The notes below the pieces were generated by a model. It did not search any database and was not told the DNA's origin. It worked only from the letters and a program-made list of their open reading frames with translations. Both the position numbers and the translations under genes were made by a program. DNA of 64,000 bases from Bacteroidota bacterium (GTDB lineage Bacteria > Bacteroidota > Bacteroidia > B-17B0 > Aurantibacillaceae), in NCBI GenBank assembly GCA_019638705.1, contig JAHBTI010000001.1, forward strand, positions 186,001-250,000, read 5' to 3'. Position 1 is the stretch's first letter; each line of letters starts with the position of its first letter. Positions 50,222 through 59,690 of this stretch are shown one piece after another.

Positions 50222-50486
50222 GAATAATTAAGCACCTGTTTACAAAGTTTTATTATGCCTTTGAAAAATGCCTTTAGGAAGCATGATTTAGGTCATATTT
50301 TGTTCTGAAAAAAACTGTGCAGTTTTGAAAAAAAACAGGCTGCCACACCATACTTGAAATTGAAAAATATGCCAAAGAAAGAGGCATTATTTTGTGAAAT
50401 TATCAACCAAAAATTACGCACTTGTGCGTATTGATTTTTAAAAAAAGGTTGTATAAATCTGCATTTATTAACAAAAACTAATTATC
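50222..50486 (+). promoter_or_regulatory. Long intergenic control region upstream of a small ORF
   Basis: No gene of normal size is present between 50222 and 50693. The region holds, in order: a CRP/FNR-type site TGATTTAGGTCA (50284-50295); a -7-like CAGTTTTG (50320-50327) 37.5 bp from the site centre; a perfect palindrome TACGCACTTGTGCGTA (50415-50430); and a promoter with TTG (50431-50433), 20 bp, then TAAATCTG (50454-50461). A 21-codon ORF at 50369 is also open, but I have no support for it. Confidence 0.55.
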
Positions 50487-50606
50487 ATGAAAAAGAACAC
50501 AGTATCATTTTTAAGTATGGCAGTTACTGCCATACTTATTACAACAGAAGTAAAAACAAGCGACAACAACACCGCTAATTTTAAAGTAATGTACAACGCA
50601 GAATAA
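50487..50606 (+). CDS. Candidate 39-aa exported microprotein
   Basis: The ATG at 50487 opens 39 codons. The product starts MKKNTVSFLSMAVTAILITT, a Lys-Lys then hydrophobic stretch like a signal peptide or small membrane helix, followed by a polar tail ending NFKVMYNAE. It has a plausible promoter 25-55 bp upstream and a strong terminator 13 nt after its stop codon, so it forms a complete transcription unit. The leader TAATTATCATGA closely matches that of the lipoprotein gene at 64. No homologue is recognised. A non-coding RNA is an alternative. Confidence 0.5.
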   Translation: MKKNTVSFLSMAVTAILITTEVKTSDNNTANFKVMYNAE

Positions 50607-50618
50607 ATTTAAACGAAA

Positions 50619-50653
50619 CGAAAAAAGTAAAGCCAATGCTTTACTTTTTTTCG
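50619..50653 (+). terminator. Rho-independent terminator after the 39-aa ORF
   Basis: AAAAAAGTAAAGC (50621-50633), loop CAAT, GCTTTACTTTTTT (50638-50650) and more T. This long perfect hairpin directly precedes the promoter of the next gene. Confidence 0.85.
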
Positions 50654-50654
50654 T

Positions 50655-50662
50655 TATTTTTG
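50655..50662 (+). promoter_or_regulatory. -7 element of the T9SS cargo gene
   Basis: TATTTTTG, a perfect match, 32 nt before the ATG at 50694 and immediately after the preceding terminator. Confidence 0.6.
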
Positions 50663-50693
50663 TTACAATCAATCATTTAAAAAAATGTAAGCT

Positions 50694-53036
50694 ATGAAAA
50701 ATTTTATTCTTTTTTTGTTGTTATTAACAACCTTTATGCTGCCCGCACAAAACCAACTTAGCAAATGGTATTTTGGCAAACATGCTGCGCTTGATTTTAT
50801 GACTAACCCGCCCACTATATTAAACAATAGTGCCATGAATACAGCTGAAGGTTGCTCAAGCATAGCTGATGCTAACGGTAACTTGTTGTTTTATACTGAC
50901 GGTGTAACTGTTTGGAATAAACAACATACTGTAATGGCAAATGGTATGGGCTTGTTGGGCAATTGGTCAACTACACAATCTTCTCTTATTATTAAACAGC
51001 CAAACAGTGCTAACCTTTATTACATATTTACTATGGCAATAGCACAAAATACGGCAGGTTTAAATTATTCAGTAGTGGACATGAGTTTGGCAGCAGGTAT
51101 GGGTTCGGTTACAATAAAAAATGCGCCGCTATATAATAGTAAGTGTAACGAAAAACTTACTGCCACAAAGCATAGCAATGGCGTGGATTATTGGATAGCG
51201 ATACACGAGAACGCTACAAATAATTTTAGAGTTTATTTGCTTTCTGCCACAGGAGTGAACACTACGGCTGTTATTTCTTCTGTAGGAATTATGCTTGATG
51301 ACAATTATGTAGATAATTACGGGCAAATGAAATTTTCTCCCAATGGGCAAAAGTTGGGGTTTACAACTCCAGCACATACATCTGAGTTATTTGATTTTAA
51401 CAACAGTTCTGGCGCGGTTAGTAACCCATTAACGATAACGGATTATAATACTAACGGCTATATGAGCTATTATGGTTGTGAGTTTTCGCCCGACGGAACA
51501 AAATTTTATCTTAGCGGAAATACATCATATGGTGGGGTGGCAATCAACAATAGTGTTTGTTTGGTTCAATGGGACTTAAATGCAGGTTCTAATTCTGCAA
51601 TTTTATCATCTTCGGTAATGATTTCAAGCATTAGCGGAGCATTACAAGCTATGCAATTAGCTCCTAACGGAAAAATATACGTGGCTAATTTTGGGGCATC
51701 TTCTTTTTCTTTTATTTCAGTAATCAATAATCCTAATGTAGTTGGTACGGGCTGTAATTTCGTTTACGGCGGACAGAATGTTTCAGTAATTATAAATTCC
51801 ACTTTGAGTTCGCAGTCTATGGCGGGCTTACCCAATATGTTAGCTTCGAGCTGCGATTTAAGCTATGTTTTACAAGGCAATCATATAGTATGTAACAGCA
51901 ACGGCGTGGTTAATGCGAGTGTCATAAATCTTATGGGCAATCAAGGCGATGTAAATTATTTTTGGACGAATGGCGTTACCACTTATACCACCGCGCAAGT
52001 AAATAATTTATCAATCGGTAATTGGACGGTTACAGTAACAGACACAGCAGGTTGCAAAGCAAGGGAATTGTTTACAGTTTCACAAACCACAACGGCATTA
52101 AGTATTGCGGTAAGCAATGTAAACGCTTGTGCGGGCAGCCCTGTAACGCTAAGCGCGGGCGGTGCAAGCACTTATACTTGGAGTACAGGTGCACAAGCAC
52201 AAAGCATTGTGGTAAGCCCAACCGTACCCACACACTATTCTGTTTCCGCAACAGATGAATACGGTTGTGTGTTAAGCAATACAATAACCATAAATCCTTT
52301 ATCAATCCCCGAAATTTCGCTTAACACAAGCAGCGGCAATTATATTTCTTGTATAGGTGATACACTTATTTTAAACGCAAACGGTGCAAGTTCTTATGCG
52401 TGGAGTGCAAACGGTAATTTTATAGCAAACACACAAACGCTTGCTGTTGCGCCATTGCACAATACAACGTATTACGTTACAGGCATTGCCCAAAACGGCT
52501 GCGAAAGTTTGAGCGTTCCTGTGAGTGTAACAGTTGCGCCACCGCCCGCATTAAGCATAAGCGGTTCTACCATTTATTGCAGCGCGCAAATAGTTACGCT
52601 CACGGCTTCGGGGGCATACAATTATTATTGGCAATGGGGCGGTGCGCACGCACACGCCAGTTCATCAACCATTGTTTTAAAACAAGGCGTAACTACACAA
52701 TACACCCTTACAGGCACAAACGAGTACGGCTGCAAAAGCACAGAGGTGGTTACGGTAACTATTGGCTGCGTGGGCATAGATAAGTTTGAAATTGGAAGTG
52801 AGAAGTTTGAAGTGTATCCCAACCCCGCTTCGCAAATGTTAAATGTTGAAAGTCTCCCAACCCTCAAAGGGGGAACAATTAAAATGTATGTGTACGACAT
52901 TTTAGGCAATGTAATTTTGAATAAAAAATTAAACATTGAAAACAACGTGGCGCAAATAAACGTAAGCGCATTAAAAAGCGGAATGTATTTTATAAAAATT
53001 GGCAACCACACACAAAAATTTGTAATTGACAGGTAG
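50694..53036 (+). CDS. Secreted protein with T9SS type A sorting domain
   Basis: 780 aa. A signal peptide (MKNFILFLLLLTTFMLPAQ) precedes an N-terminal beta-propeller-like region (~20-400: KWYFGKHAALDFMTNPPTILNNSAMNTAEGCSSIADANGNLLFYTDG, QMKFSPNGQKLGF, CEFSPDGTKFYLSG, MQLAPNGKIYVA). Several Ig-like/SprB-like domains follow (~415-690: VTVTDTAGCKARELFTVSQTT, VTLSAGGASTYTWSTGAQ). The C-terminal sorting domain is ~705-780 (FEVYPNPASQMLNVES...YDILGNVILNKKLNIENNVAQINVSALKSGMYFIKIG). It should be exported by the type IX system and anchored or released at the cell surface. Ligand unknown. Confidence 0.93.
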   Translation: MKNFILFLLLLTTFMLPAQNQLSKWYFGKHAALDFMTNPPTILNNSAMNTAEGCSSIADANGNLLFYTDGVTVWNKQHTVMANGMGLLGNWSTTQSSLIIKQPNSANLYYIFTMAIAQNTAGLNYSVVDMSLAAGMGSVTIKNAPLYNSKCNEKLTATKHSNGVDYWIAIHENATNNFRVYLLSATGVNTTAVISSVGIMLDDNYVDNYGQMKFSPNGQKLGFTTPAHTSELFDFNNSSGAVSNPLTITDYNTNGYMSYYGCEFSPDGTKFYLSGNTSYGGVAINNSVCLVQWDLNAGSNSAILSSSVMISSISGALQAMQLAPNGKIYVANFGASSFSFISVINNPNVVGTGCNFVYGGQNVSVIINSTLSSQSMAGLPNMLASSCDLSYVLQGNHIVCNSNGVVNASVINLMGNQGDVNYFWTNGVTTYTTAQVNNLSIGNWTVTVTDTAGCKARELFTVSQTTTALSIAVSNVNACAGSPVTLSAGGASTYTWSTGAQAQSIVVSPTVPTHYSVSATDEYGCVLSNTITINPLSIPEISLNTSSGNYISCIGDTLILNANGASSYAWSANGNFIANTQTLAVAPLHNTTYYVTGIAQNGCESLSVPVSVTVAPPPALSISGSTIYCSAQIVTLTASGAYNYYWQWGGAHAHASSSTIVLKQGVTTQYTLTGTNEYGCKSTEVVTVTIGCVGIDKFEIGSEKFEVYPNPASQMLNVESLPTLKGGTIKMYVYDILGNVILNKKLNIENNVAQINVSALKSGMYFIKIGNHTQKFVIDR

Positions 53037-53064
53037 AGAACGCGATTAATTGCGGCTTTACACC

Positions 53065-53415
53065 ATGCAGCTAAATATAATGCCCGAAAAAGATTTTTTT
53101 GATATGGTTTACCAAGTGGTGCGATTAATCCCCAAAGGGCGTGTTACAAGCTATGGTGCTATTGCCGAATATTTGGGCGCAAAAACATCTTCGCGCTTGG
53201 TGGGTTATGCCATGAACGCCGCACACCGTGCAAAACCAAAAGTGCCTGCACACCGCGTGGTAAACAGAAACGGTTTGCTTACAGGCAAACATCATTTTGA
53301 AACACCGTTTAAAATGCAGGAATTGTTGGAAAAAGAAAAGGTGAAAATTAAAAACGATAAGGTTGTTGATTTTAAAAAACTGTTTTGGAATCCGAGCGAG
53401 GCGTTGAAATTGTAA
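53065..53415 (+). CDS. Alkyltransferase-like protein (ATL), Cys replaced by Ala
   Basis: 116 aa related to the DNA-binding domain of O6-alkylguanine-DNA alkyltransferase: DFFDMVYQVVRLIPKGRVTSYGAIAEYLGAKTSSRLVGYAMNAA. The active-site PCHR motif is PAHR (Ala62), so it cannot accept an alkyl group. ATL proteins of this kind bind O6-alkylguanine and hand it to nucleotide excision repair. The ATG at 53065 is chosen. An upstream TTG at 53050 and a second ATG at 53080 are alternatives. It follows the T9SS cargo gene closely, but no functional link is evident. Confidence 0.9.
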   Translation: MQLNIMPEKDFFDMVYQVVRLIPKGRVTSYGAIAEYLGAKTSSRLVGYAMNAAHRAKPKVPAHRVVNRNGLLTGKHHFETPFKMQELLEKEKVKIKNDKVVDFKKLFWNPSEALKL

Positions 53416-53725
53416 AACCACTTCTCGATACGACCTCATGCTTCAGGCTACTCGAAGTAACAGGGGGACTTTAAACAAATCAATAGTTGATGTATTTTTC
53501 CGAAACATCTATACCGATAAATTTTTTATTGTGAGTAAAAGTTTGAATAAATTGAAAAGAAGGTTTTAAATAATTTGTAAACTTTTTTACAGTTGAAAAA
53601 ATATAGTATATTTACAGTCAGTAAATTAACTGTTTTTCAGGGATAACTTTTTATCACGGTCATAAAACAAGGTGTTTGTTTTTGTTTAGTTTTGCCACGT
53701 TATAAATTTCAAAAATCAACAATTT
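53416..53725 (+). promoter_or_regulatory. Intergenic region upstream of nrdJ with palindromes and promoter
   Basis: There is no gene here. It contains a palindrome AAATATAGTATATTT (53599-53613), a near-palindrome CAGTAAATTAACTG (53619-53632) centred about 20 bp further on, and a perfect -7 element TAGTTTTG (53687-53694). The segment 53420-53465 (CTTCTCGATACG...ACTCGAAG) has the look of a dispersed repeat but has no second copy here. I see no cobalamin riboswitch: GCCAC at 53694 lacks the rest of the fold. Confidence 0.55.
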
Positions 53726-56287
53726 ATGGAAATGATTGCAGAAGATAAAAAACAAAACATATTCTCACACGACGACGCTTTTCAGGCATCATTAAAGTAT
53801 TTTAAAGGCGATGATTTGGCAGCCCGCGTTTGGTTGAATAAATACGCGCTCAAAGATTCCGCAGGCAAGGTTTACGAAAAAACTCCCGACGATATGCACC
53901 GCCGCATTGCCGCTGAAATAGCAAGAATTGAAGCAAACTATCCGAACCCGATGACGGAACAGGAAATTTTTGATTTAATTAAAAACTTCACTTACATCAT
54001 TCCGCAGGGCAGCCCCATGACGGGCATCGGCAATCCGTTTCAGATAGCTTCTTTGTCTAACTGCTTTGTAATTGGCAATAACGGTGAAAGCGATTCTTAC
54101 GGCGGCATTATGAAAACCGACCAGGAACAGGTGCAACTGATGAAACGCAGAGGTGGCGTGGGGCACGATTTGTCGCACATTCGCCCAAAAGGTTCGCCTG
54201 TTAAAAACTCGGCATTAACGTCCACAGGGCTTGTGCCGTTTATGGAACGTTTTTCCAACTCTACCCGCGAAGTGGCGCAGGACGGAAGAAGAGGCGCGCT
54301 CATGCTTTCGGTGTCCGTTAATCACCCCGATGCCGAAGATTTTATTGATGCCAAATTAGAACAGGGAAAAATTACAGGGGCAAACGTTTCCGTACGCATT
54401 GACAACGCTTTTATGCAGGCAGTAAAAAACGGTACTGCTTACACGCAAAAATATCCTGTGTTCAGCAATAAGCCCAAGTTCAGCAAAGAGATAAACGCCG
54501 GTGAACTCTGGAAAAAAATAGTACACAACGCATGGAAATCGGCAGAACCGGGTATCTTATTTTGGGACACGATTATCCGCGAGTCGCTGCCCGACTGCTA
54601 TGCCGATTTGGGTTACAAAACCATTTCAACCAATCCCTGCGGCGAAATTCCATTGTGTCCTTACGATTCTTGCCGTTTGCTGGCAGTTAATTTGTTTTCT
54701 TATGTGGTAAATCCGTTTACCAAAGCCGCGTATTTTGATTTTGACCTTTTTAAAACACACATAGGCTATGCCCAACGCATGATGGACGACATTATTGATT
54801 TGGAATTGGAAAAAGTTGATGATATACTGGCAAAAATTAATGCCGACCCCGAAGACGAAGAAGTAAAAAGAGTGGAAAGAAACCTTTGGACAGCCATAAA
54901 AAACAAAGCGCGTGAGGGGCGCAGAACAGGCGTGGGCACTACGGCAGAGGGCGATATGTTAGCCGCTTTGGGCATTCGCTACGGCAGCCCCGAAGGCAAT
55001 GCGTTTTCGGTAAACGTTCATAAAACACTGGCATTAGCGGCTTACCGCGCATCGGTAGAAATGGCAAAGGAGCGCGGTGCTTTCTCAATTTTTGATGCCA
55101 AGCGCGAAGAAAAAAATCCCTTTGCCCTGCGTATTAAAGAAGCCGACCCTGCTCTGTTTTACGATATGCAGCAATACGGTCGCAGAAACATTGCCCTGCT
55201 CACCATTGCTCCCACAGGCAGCACCTCGCTGATGTCGCAAACTACTTCGGGCATTGAGCCTGTGTTTATGCCCGTTTATAAACGAAGAAGAAAAGTAAAT
55301 CCGAACGACAAAAGTGCGCGCGTGGATTTTGTGGACGAGGTGGGCGATTCGTGGGAAGAATACATGGTGTTTCATCACAAGTTTAAACAATGGATGGAAG
55401 TAAACGGCATGGATAGCACCAAAAATTATTCCAACGAAGAAATTAACGACCTGATTGAAAAATCGCCGTACCACAAAGCCACGTCCAACGATGTGGACTG
55501 GCTGAGCAAAGTAAAAATGCAGGGAGCAATTCAAAAATGGGTTGACCATTCTATTTCCGTAACCATAAACATTCCCAACGAAGCCACCGAAGAATTAGTA
55601 AATAAACTCTATTTGACCGCTTGGGAAGAAGGCTGCAAAGGCGTAACGGTGTATCGCGACGGTTCGCGTTCGGGCGTGTTGATTGCCGCCGACAAGAAAA
55701 AAGAAACGGAAAAAGCAGAAGACGAAAACAAGTCTGACTTTCCTACCAAAAGACCACAGGAATTGCAGGCAGATGTGGTGCGTTTTCAAAACAACAAAGA
55801 AAAATGGATTGCCTTTGTGGGTACAATAAACGACCGCCCTTATGAAATTTTTACAGGCTTGGCAGACGACGATGACGGCATTTTATTGCCACGCTGGGTA
55901 AACAACGGCTTTATTATTAAAAACAAAGACGAAAAAGGAAATTCGCGTTACGACTTTCAGTATATAAACCAAAGAGGGTATAAAACCACCATTGAAGGTT
56001 TGTCTTACCGCTTCAATCCCGAGTTTTGGAATTATGCCAAATTCATTTCGGGAACGCTGCGGCACGGCATGAAAATAGAAAATGTGATTGAACTCATCAA
56101 CGGTTTGCAATTGGATAACGAATCTATCAACACTTGGAAAAACGGTGTAGCCCGCGCCCTGAAACGCTTTGTCCCTGACGGCATAGAAGCCAAAGGGCAA
56201 AAGTGCAGCAATTGTAATTCCACTAACCTGATGTATCAGGAAGGCTGCCTGACTTGTAAAGACTGTGGTTCGTCTAAGTGTGGGTGA
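53726..56287 (+). CDS. nrdJ: Adenosylcobalamin-dependent ribonucleotide reductase (class II)
   Basis: It reduces ribonucleotides to deoxyribonucleotides using B12, without oxygen. It is 853 aa with SLSNCFVIGNN (redox Cys), RRGGVGHDLSHIRPKGSPVKN, the active-site loop STNPCGEIPLCPYDSC and APTGSTSLMSQTTSGIEPVF. The C-terminal zinc-ribbon/redox tail is CSNCNSTNLMYQEGCLTCKDCGSSKCG (class II type). The oxygen-independent mechanism suits an organism that respires nitrogen oxides at low oxygen. It has its own promoter and stands alone. Confidence 0.95.
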   Translation: MEMIAEDKKQNIFSHDDAFQASLKYFKGDDLAARVWLNKYALKDSAGKVYEKTPDDMHRRIAAEIARIEANYPNPMTEQEIFDLIKNFTYIIPQGSPMTGIGNPFQIASLSNCFVIGNNGESDSYGGIMKTDQEQVQLMKRRGGVGHDLSHIRPKGSPVKNSALTSTGLVPFMERFSNSTREVAQDGRRGALMLSVSVNHPDAEDFIDAKLEQGKITGANVSVRIDNAFMQAVKNGTAYTQKYPVFSNKPKFSKEINAGELWKKIVHNAWKSAEPGILFWDTIIRESLPDCYADLGYKTISTNPCGEIPLCPYDSCRLLAVNLFSYVVNPFTKAAYFDFDLFKTHIGYAQRMMDDIIDLELEKVDDILAKINADPEDEEVKRVERNLWTAIKNKAREGRRTGVGTTAEGDMLAALGIRYGSPEGNAFSVNVHKTLALAAYRASVEMAKERGAFSIFDAKREEKNPFALRIKEADPALFYDMQQYGRRNIALLTIAPTGSTSLMSQTTSGIEPVFMPVYKRRRKVNPNDKSARVDFVDEVGDSWEEYMVFHHKFKQWMEVNGMDSTKNYSNEEINDLIEKSPYHKATSNDVDWLSKVKMQGAIQKWVDHSISVTINIPNEATEELVNKLYLTAWEEGCKGVTVYRDGSRSGVLIAADKKKETEKAEDENKSDFPTKRPQELQADVVRFQNNKEKWIAFVGTINDRPYEIFTGLADDDDGILLPRWVNNGFIIKNKDEKGNSRYDFQYINQRGYKTTIEGLSYRFNPEFWNYAKFISGTLRHGMKIENVIELINGLQLDNESINTWKNGVARALKRFVPDGIEAKGQKCSNCNSTNLMYQEGCLTCKDCGSSKCG

Positions 56288-56349
56288 AAAGAAATTAATT
56301 TAGGGGTCAGATTTAAGGTACAACATCTGACTTCTAACTTTCAGTTTAT

Positions 56350-59199
56350 TTAATGCGCGTCCAACCAATTTTCCCCAATTCCCATACCCACATCAACAGG
56401 TACTTGCAGAGGCAAAGCGTTACTCATTAACTTTTCAATAATCGGTTTCACGGTTTCCAATTCGGGTTTATAGACATCAAAAATTAATTCGTCATGCACC
56501 TGCAAAAGCATTTTGGTTTTGAAGTTTTGTTTTTGCAACTCGTGATGAATGTTAATCATCGCCACTTTAATCATATCTGCCGCGCTGCCTTGTATAGGCG
56601 CGTTAATGGCGTTGCGTTCTGCGTAACCGCGCACGGTTTGGTTGGCAGAATTAATATCGCGCAACCAACGTTTGCGCCCCAACAAGGTTTTTACATAACC
56701 GTTTTTGCGGGCAAATTCTTTTTGCTCTTTCATGTAATTTTCAATGCCGGGATATTGCGCGAAATAATTTTTAATTAATTCCTGTGCTTCACTTCGCGGA
56801 ATATTCAAATTATCCGCCAAGCCAAATGCGCCTTGTCCGTAGATGATACCGAAGTTCACGCTTTTGCTTTTGTAACGCATTTCTTTGGTTACTTCATTTT
56901 CGGCAACGCCAAACACTTTTGCGGCGGTGGCGGTGTGAATGTCTTTTCCTTCGCGAAAAGCTTCGCACATATTTTTGTCGCCGCTAATGCTTGCCACAAT
57001 GCGTAATTCAATTTGTGAATAATCGGCACTCAACAAAATAAAATCATTGTTGCGCGGAATAAATGCTTTGCGAATTTGCCGTCCGCGTTCAGTGCGAATA
57101 GGAATGTTTTGCAAGTTGGGATTATCGCTGCTCAAGCGACCTGTAACGGCAACCACTTGGTTAAACGAAGTGTGAATATGCTTTGTTTTTGCGTTTACAA
57201 GTTGAGGCAACGAATCCACATAAGTGCTTTTCAGCTTTACCAATTCGCGGTAATCCAAAATTTTTGAAACAATGGGGTGCGCTTTTTCAATCTTGCTCAA
57301 AATATCTTCACTTGTGGCATATTGTCCTGTTTTTGTTTTCTTGGGCTTGTCAACAATTTTTAAGTAGTCAAACAAAATTTCGCCCACTTGTTTTGGCGAT
57401 GACACATTGAATTTTGTTCCTGCCAAATCCTGAATTGATTTTTCAACTTCCAAAACATCTTCTTTCAAGTCAGTGGACATATTGCGCAAAAAATTTACGT
57501 CTAAATTTATTCCCTCGCGTTCAATGTCTGCCAACACCTTAATTAATGGCACTTCCACCTCGTTAAACAATTTTTCAACTTCAAACTTTTTCAGTTCGGG
57601 CGCAAAGTGTTCTTTCAGTTGCAAAGTAACATCGGCATCTTCGGCAGCGTAATCTTTTATTTTTTCAATTTCCACATCGCGCATGCTTGTTTGTCCTTTA
57701 CCTTTTTTGCCGATTAATTCTTCAATGCTCACAGGCGAGTAATTCAAATAGGTTTGCGCTAAAACGTCCATGCCGTGCCGCATATCAGGCTTAATGAGAA
57801 AGTGCGCCACCATAGTATCAAACAATTTATTTTTGATTTCAATGCCGTAATTTTTCAGCACTTGCAAATCGTATTTTATGTTTTGCCCGATGAGCGTTTT
57901 GTTTTCGTTTTCAAAAATGGGTTTAAATAAATTCAAAATTTCCTGCGCTTCGTTTTGATTTGCGGAAACGGGAACATAATAGGCGTGAAATGTTTTTACG
58001 GCAAAAGATAAACCCACCACTTCCGCACTGATTGTGTCCAACGATGTCGTTTCGCTGTCAAAACAAAATTCTTGATGTTGATTTAAAACAGAAATGAGTT
58101 GTGTAATTTTTTCTTTCGTGTCAATCAATTCGTATTGATGCGGAACATCATGAATTGTTTTAAAGATTTTTTCTGTTGGTTCGGCTTCGTCTGTTTCCTT
58201 CACTTCGCCTGCTTCATCGCTGTCTGCGCTTGCAAACAAATCTTGTTGCGACGTGTTGGCAATTTTTGCTTTCACTTTTTCCTGCGACACAATTTTTTCT
58301 CTGCCGCCAATATCTTCGTTCAACACTTTTTGTGCAATGGCGCGAAATTCCAACTCTTTGAAAATTTCCAACAGCACTTCTTTATTCGGTTCTTTTATGG
58401 CAAGTGCGGCTTCGTCCAAGTCAATCGGGCTGTCTAAAATAATTGTTGCCAAACGTTTTGATTGCAAAGCCAAATCTTTGTTCAGCTCCACTTTCTCTTT
58501 CATTTTGCCTTTCAGTTTATCGGTGTTCGCTAACAAATTTTCTACGCTGCCAAAATCTTTAATCATTTGGATTGCGGTTTTTTCGCCCACACCCGGAATG
58601 CCCGGAATGTTATCCACCTTGTCGCCCATTAATCCCAAAATGTCAATCACTTGTTTTACATTTTGTATTTCCCATTTTTTACAAATTTCTTCCGTGCCCA
58701 AAATTTCCGCGCCATTACCCAAACGCGCGGGTTTGTAGATGAATGTATTTTCGTCAACCAACTGTCCGTAATCTTTGTCGGGGGTCATCATGTAAGTAGT
58801 GAAACCCGCTTTTTCGGCTTTCATGGCAAGCGTTCCGATTAAGTCATCGGCTTCGTAACCCGCAATTCCCAACACTTCTATGTTAAAGCCTTTAATCAAA
58901 TTAATGATAATCGGAATTGAAGAACGCAAATCTTCGGGCATTTCTTCGCGGTTGGCTTTGTAATCCGAAAATTCTTCGTGGCGTTGGGTTGGTCCTTCCA
59001 TATCAAACACAACGGCAATGTGCGAGGGTTTTTCTTTGTTCAGAATTTCAAGCAAAGTGTTGGTGAAACCAAAAATGGCAGAGGTATTAAATCCTTTTGA
59101 ATTAATGCGCGGATTGCTGCTGAACGCAAAGTAAGCGCGGTAAATCAAAGCAAAGGCATCAAGCAGAAATAATTTTTTGTCGGTTTGTTTTGTAATCAT
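56350..59199 (-). CDS. polA: DNA polymerase I
   Basis: 949 aa with all three domains. 5'-nuclease (~8-300): LLDAFALIYRAYFAF, GYEADDLIGTLA, DKDYGQLVDENTF, GDKVDNIPGIPGVGEKTA. 3'-5' exonuclease (~345-520): FDSETTSLDTISAEVVGLSF with intact Asp and Glu, so proofreading is likely active. Polymerase (~580-949): LSADYSQIELRIVASISGD, RYKSKSVNFGIIYG and LLQVHDELIFDV. The start overlaps the upstream membrane-protein gene by 41 nt. Confidence 0.96.
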   Translation of the reverse strand: MITKQTDKKLFLLDAFALIYRAYFAFSSNPRINSKGFNTSAIFGFTNTLLEILNKEKPSHIAVVFDMEGPTQRHEEFSDYKANREEMPEDLRSSIPIIINLIKGFNIEVLGIAGYEADDLIGTLAMKAEKAGFTTYMMTPDKDYGQLVDENTFIYKPARLGNGAEILGTEEICKKWEIQNVKQVIDILGLMGDKVDNIPGIPGVGEKTAIQMIKDFGSVENLLANTDKLKGKMKEKVELNKDLALQSKRLATIILDSPIDLDEAALAIKEPNKEVLLEIFKELEFRAIAQKVLNEDIGGREKIVSQEKVKAKIANTSQQDLFASADSDEAGEVKETDEAEPTEKIFKTIHDVPHQYELIDTKEKITQLISVLNQHQEFCFDSETTSLDTISAEVVGLSFAVKTFHAYYVPVSANQNEAQEILNLFKPIFENENKTLIGQNIKYDLQVLKNYGIEIKNKLFDTMVAHFLIKPDMRHGMDVLAQTYLNYSPVSIEELIGKKGKGQTSMRDVEIEKIKDYAAEDADVTLQLKEHFAPELKKFEVEKLFNEVEVPLIKVLADIEREGINLDVNFLRNMSTDLKEDVLEVEKSIQDLAGTKFNVSSPKQVGEILFDYLKIVDKPKKTKTGQYATSEDILSKIEKAHPIVSKILDYRELVKLKSTYVDSLPQLVNAKTKHIHTSFNQVVAVTGRLSSDNPNLQNIPIRTERGRQIRKAFIPRNNDFILLSADYSQIELRIVASISGDKNMCEAFREGKDIHTATAAKVFGVAENEVTKEMRYKSKSVNFGIIYGQGAFGLADNLNIPRSEAQELIKNYFAQYPGIENYMKEQKEFARKNGYVKTLLGRKRWLRDINSANQTVRGYAERNAINAPIQGSAADMIKVAMINIHHELQKQNFKTKMLLQVHDELIFDVYKPELETVKPIIEKLMSNALPLQVPVDVGMGIGENWLDAH

Positions 59200-59623
59200 G
59201 TTTTTTGTTTATACGATATTCTATAATATCTAAAATAATTCCGTAAATGAAAAATATAAAACTAAGCGGTATAATTATGTGGAGTGGAGTGAACCAAAAG
59301 GGTAATGTACCGAAAAGATGTAAAATTCCAAGCTCAACGCCACAAGCAAATGGACAAAATATAGAAATAAGTATTGCCATAAACACAATAAAATCAATAT
59401 AACTATAAGAGCCGGAAGTTTTGATTTGGCGAATAAGTTTTCTGAAATAAAAAACGGTAATACCTATGAACATGACCGATGAAGCTAAGAAAAACATATT
59501 CACTGCAAAACTATTTGGTAGATACATCAGGAAAAAAAGAAATAAGAGCGCAATAAGAGTAATAAACCACGATACGATTGTAGTCATCAACCCTATTATT
59601 GTTCCTTTAAATTTTGACCACAT
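59159..59623 (-). CDS. Small integral membrane protein, 154 aa, unknown
   Basis: About four transmembrane helices (for example TIVSWFITLIALLFLFFLMYL, MFFLASSVMFIGITVFYF, FIVFMAILISIFCPFACGVEL, IIIPLSFIFFIYGIIL) with a Lys/Asn-rich tail. No family is recognised. The gene is strongly AT-rich compared with polA and tex on either side. It and the next membrane gene look inserted between two housekeeping genes. Confidence 0.6.
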   Translation of the reverse strand: MWSKFKGTIIGLMTTIVSWFITLIALLFLFFLMYLPNSFAVNMFFLASSVMFIGITVFYFRKLIRQIKTSGSYSYIDFIVFMAILISIFCPFACGVELGILHLFGTLPFWFTPLHIIIPLSFIFFIYGIILDIIEYRINKKHDYKTNRQKIISA

Positions 59624-59690
59624 AAAAATTGCTCTTTGTAAAAGTAAGGAAATGTTTTAGAGTTGTTCATAGATTAAGCCGATGTTCATT

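Noticed and set aside
50369..50434. 21-codon ORF upstream of the 39-aa ORF
   Set aside because: It has no signal-like features and runs through the palindrome at 50415. Chance opening is as likely.
53640..53725. Cobalamin riboswitch before the B12-dependent reductase
   Set aside because: A GCCAC is present, but the conserved core elements and the required length are missing.
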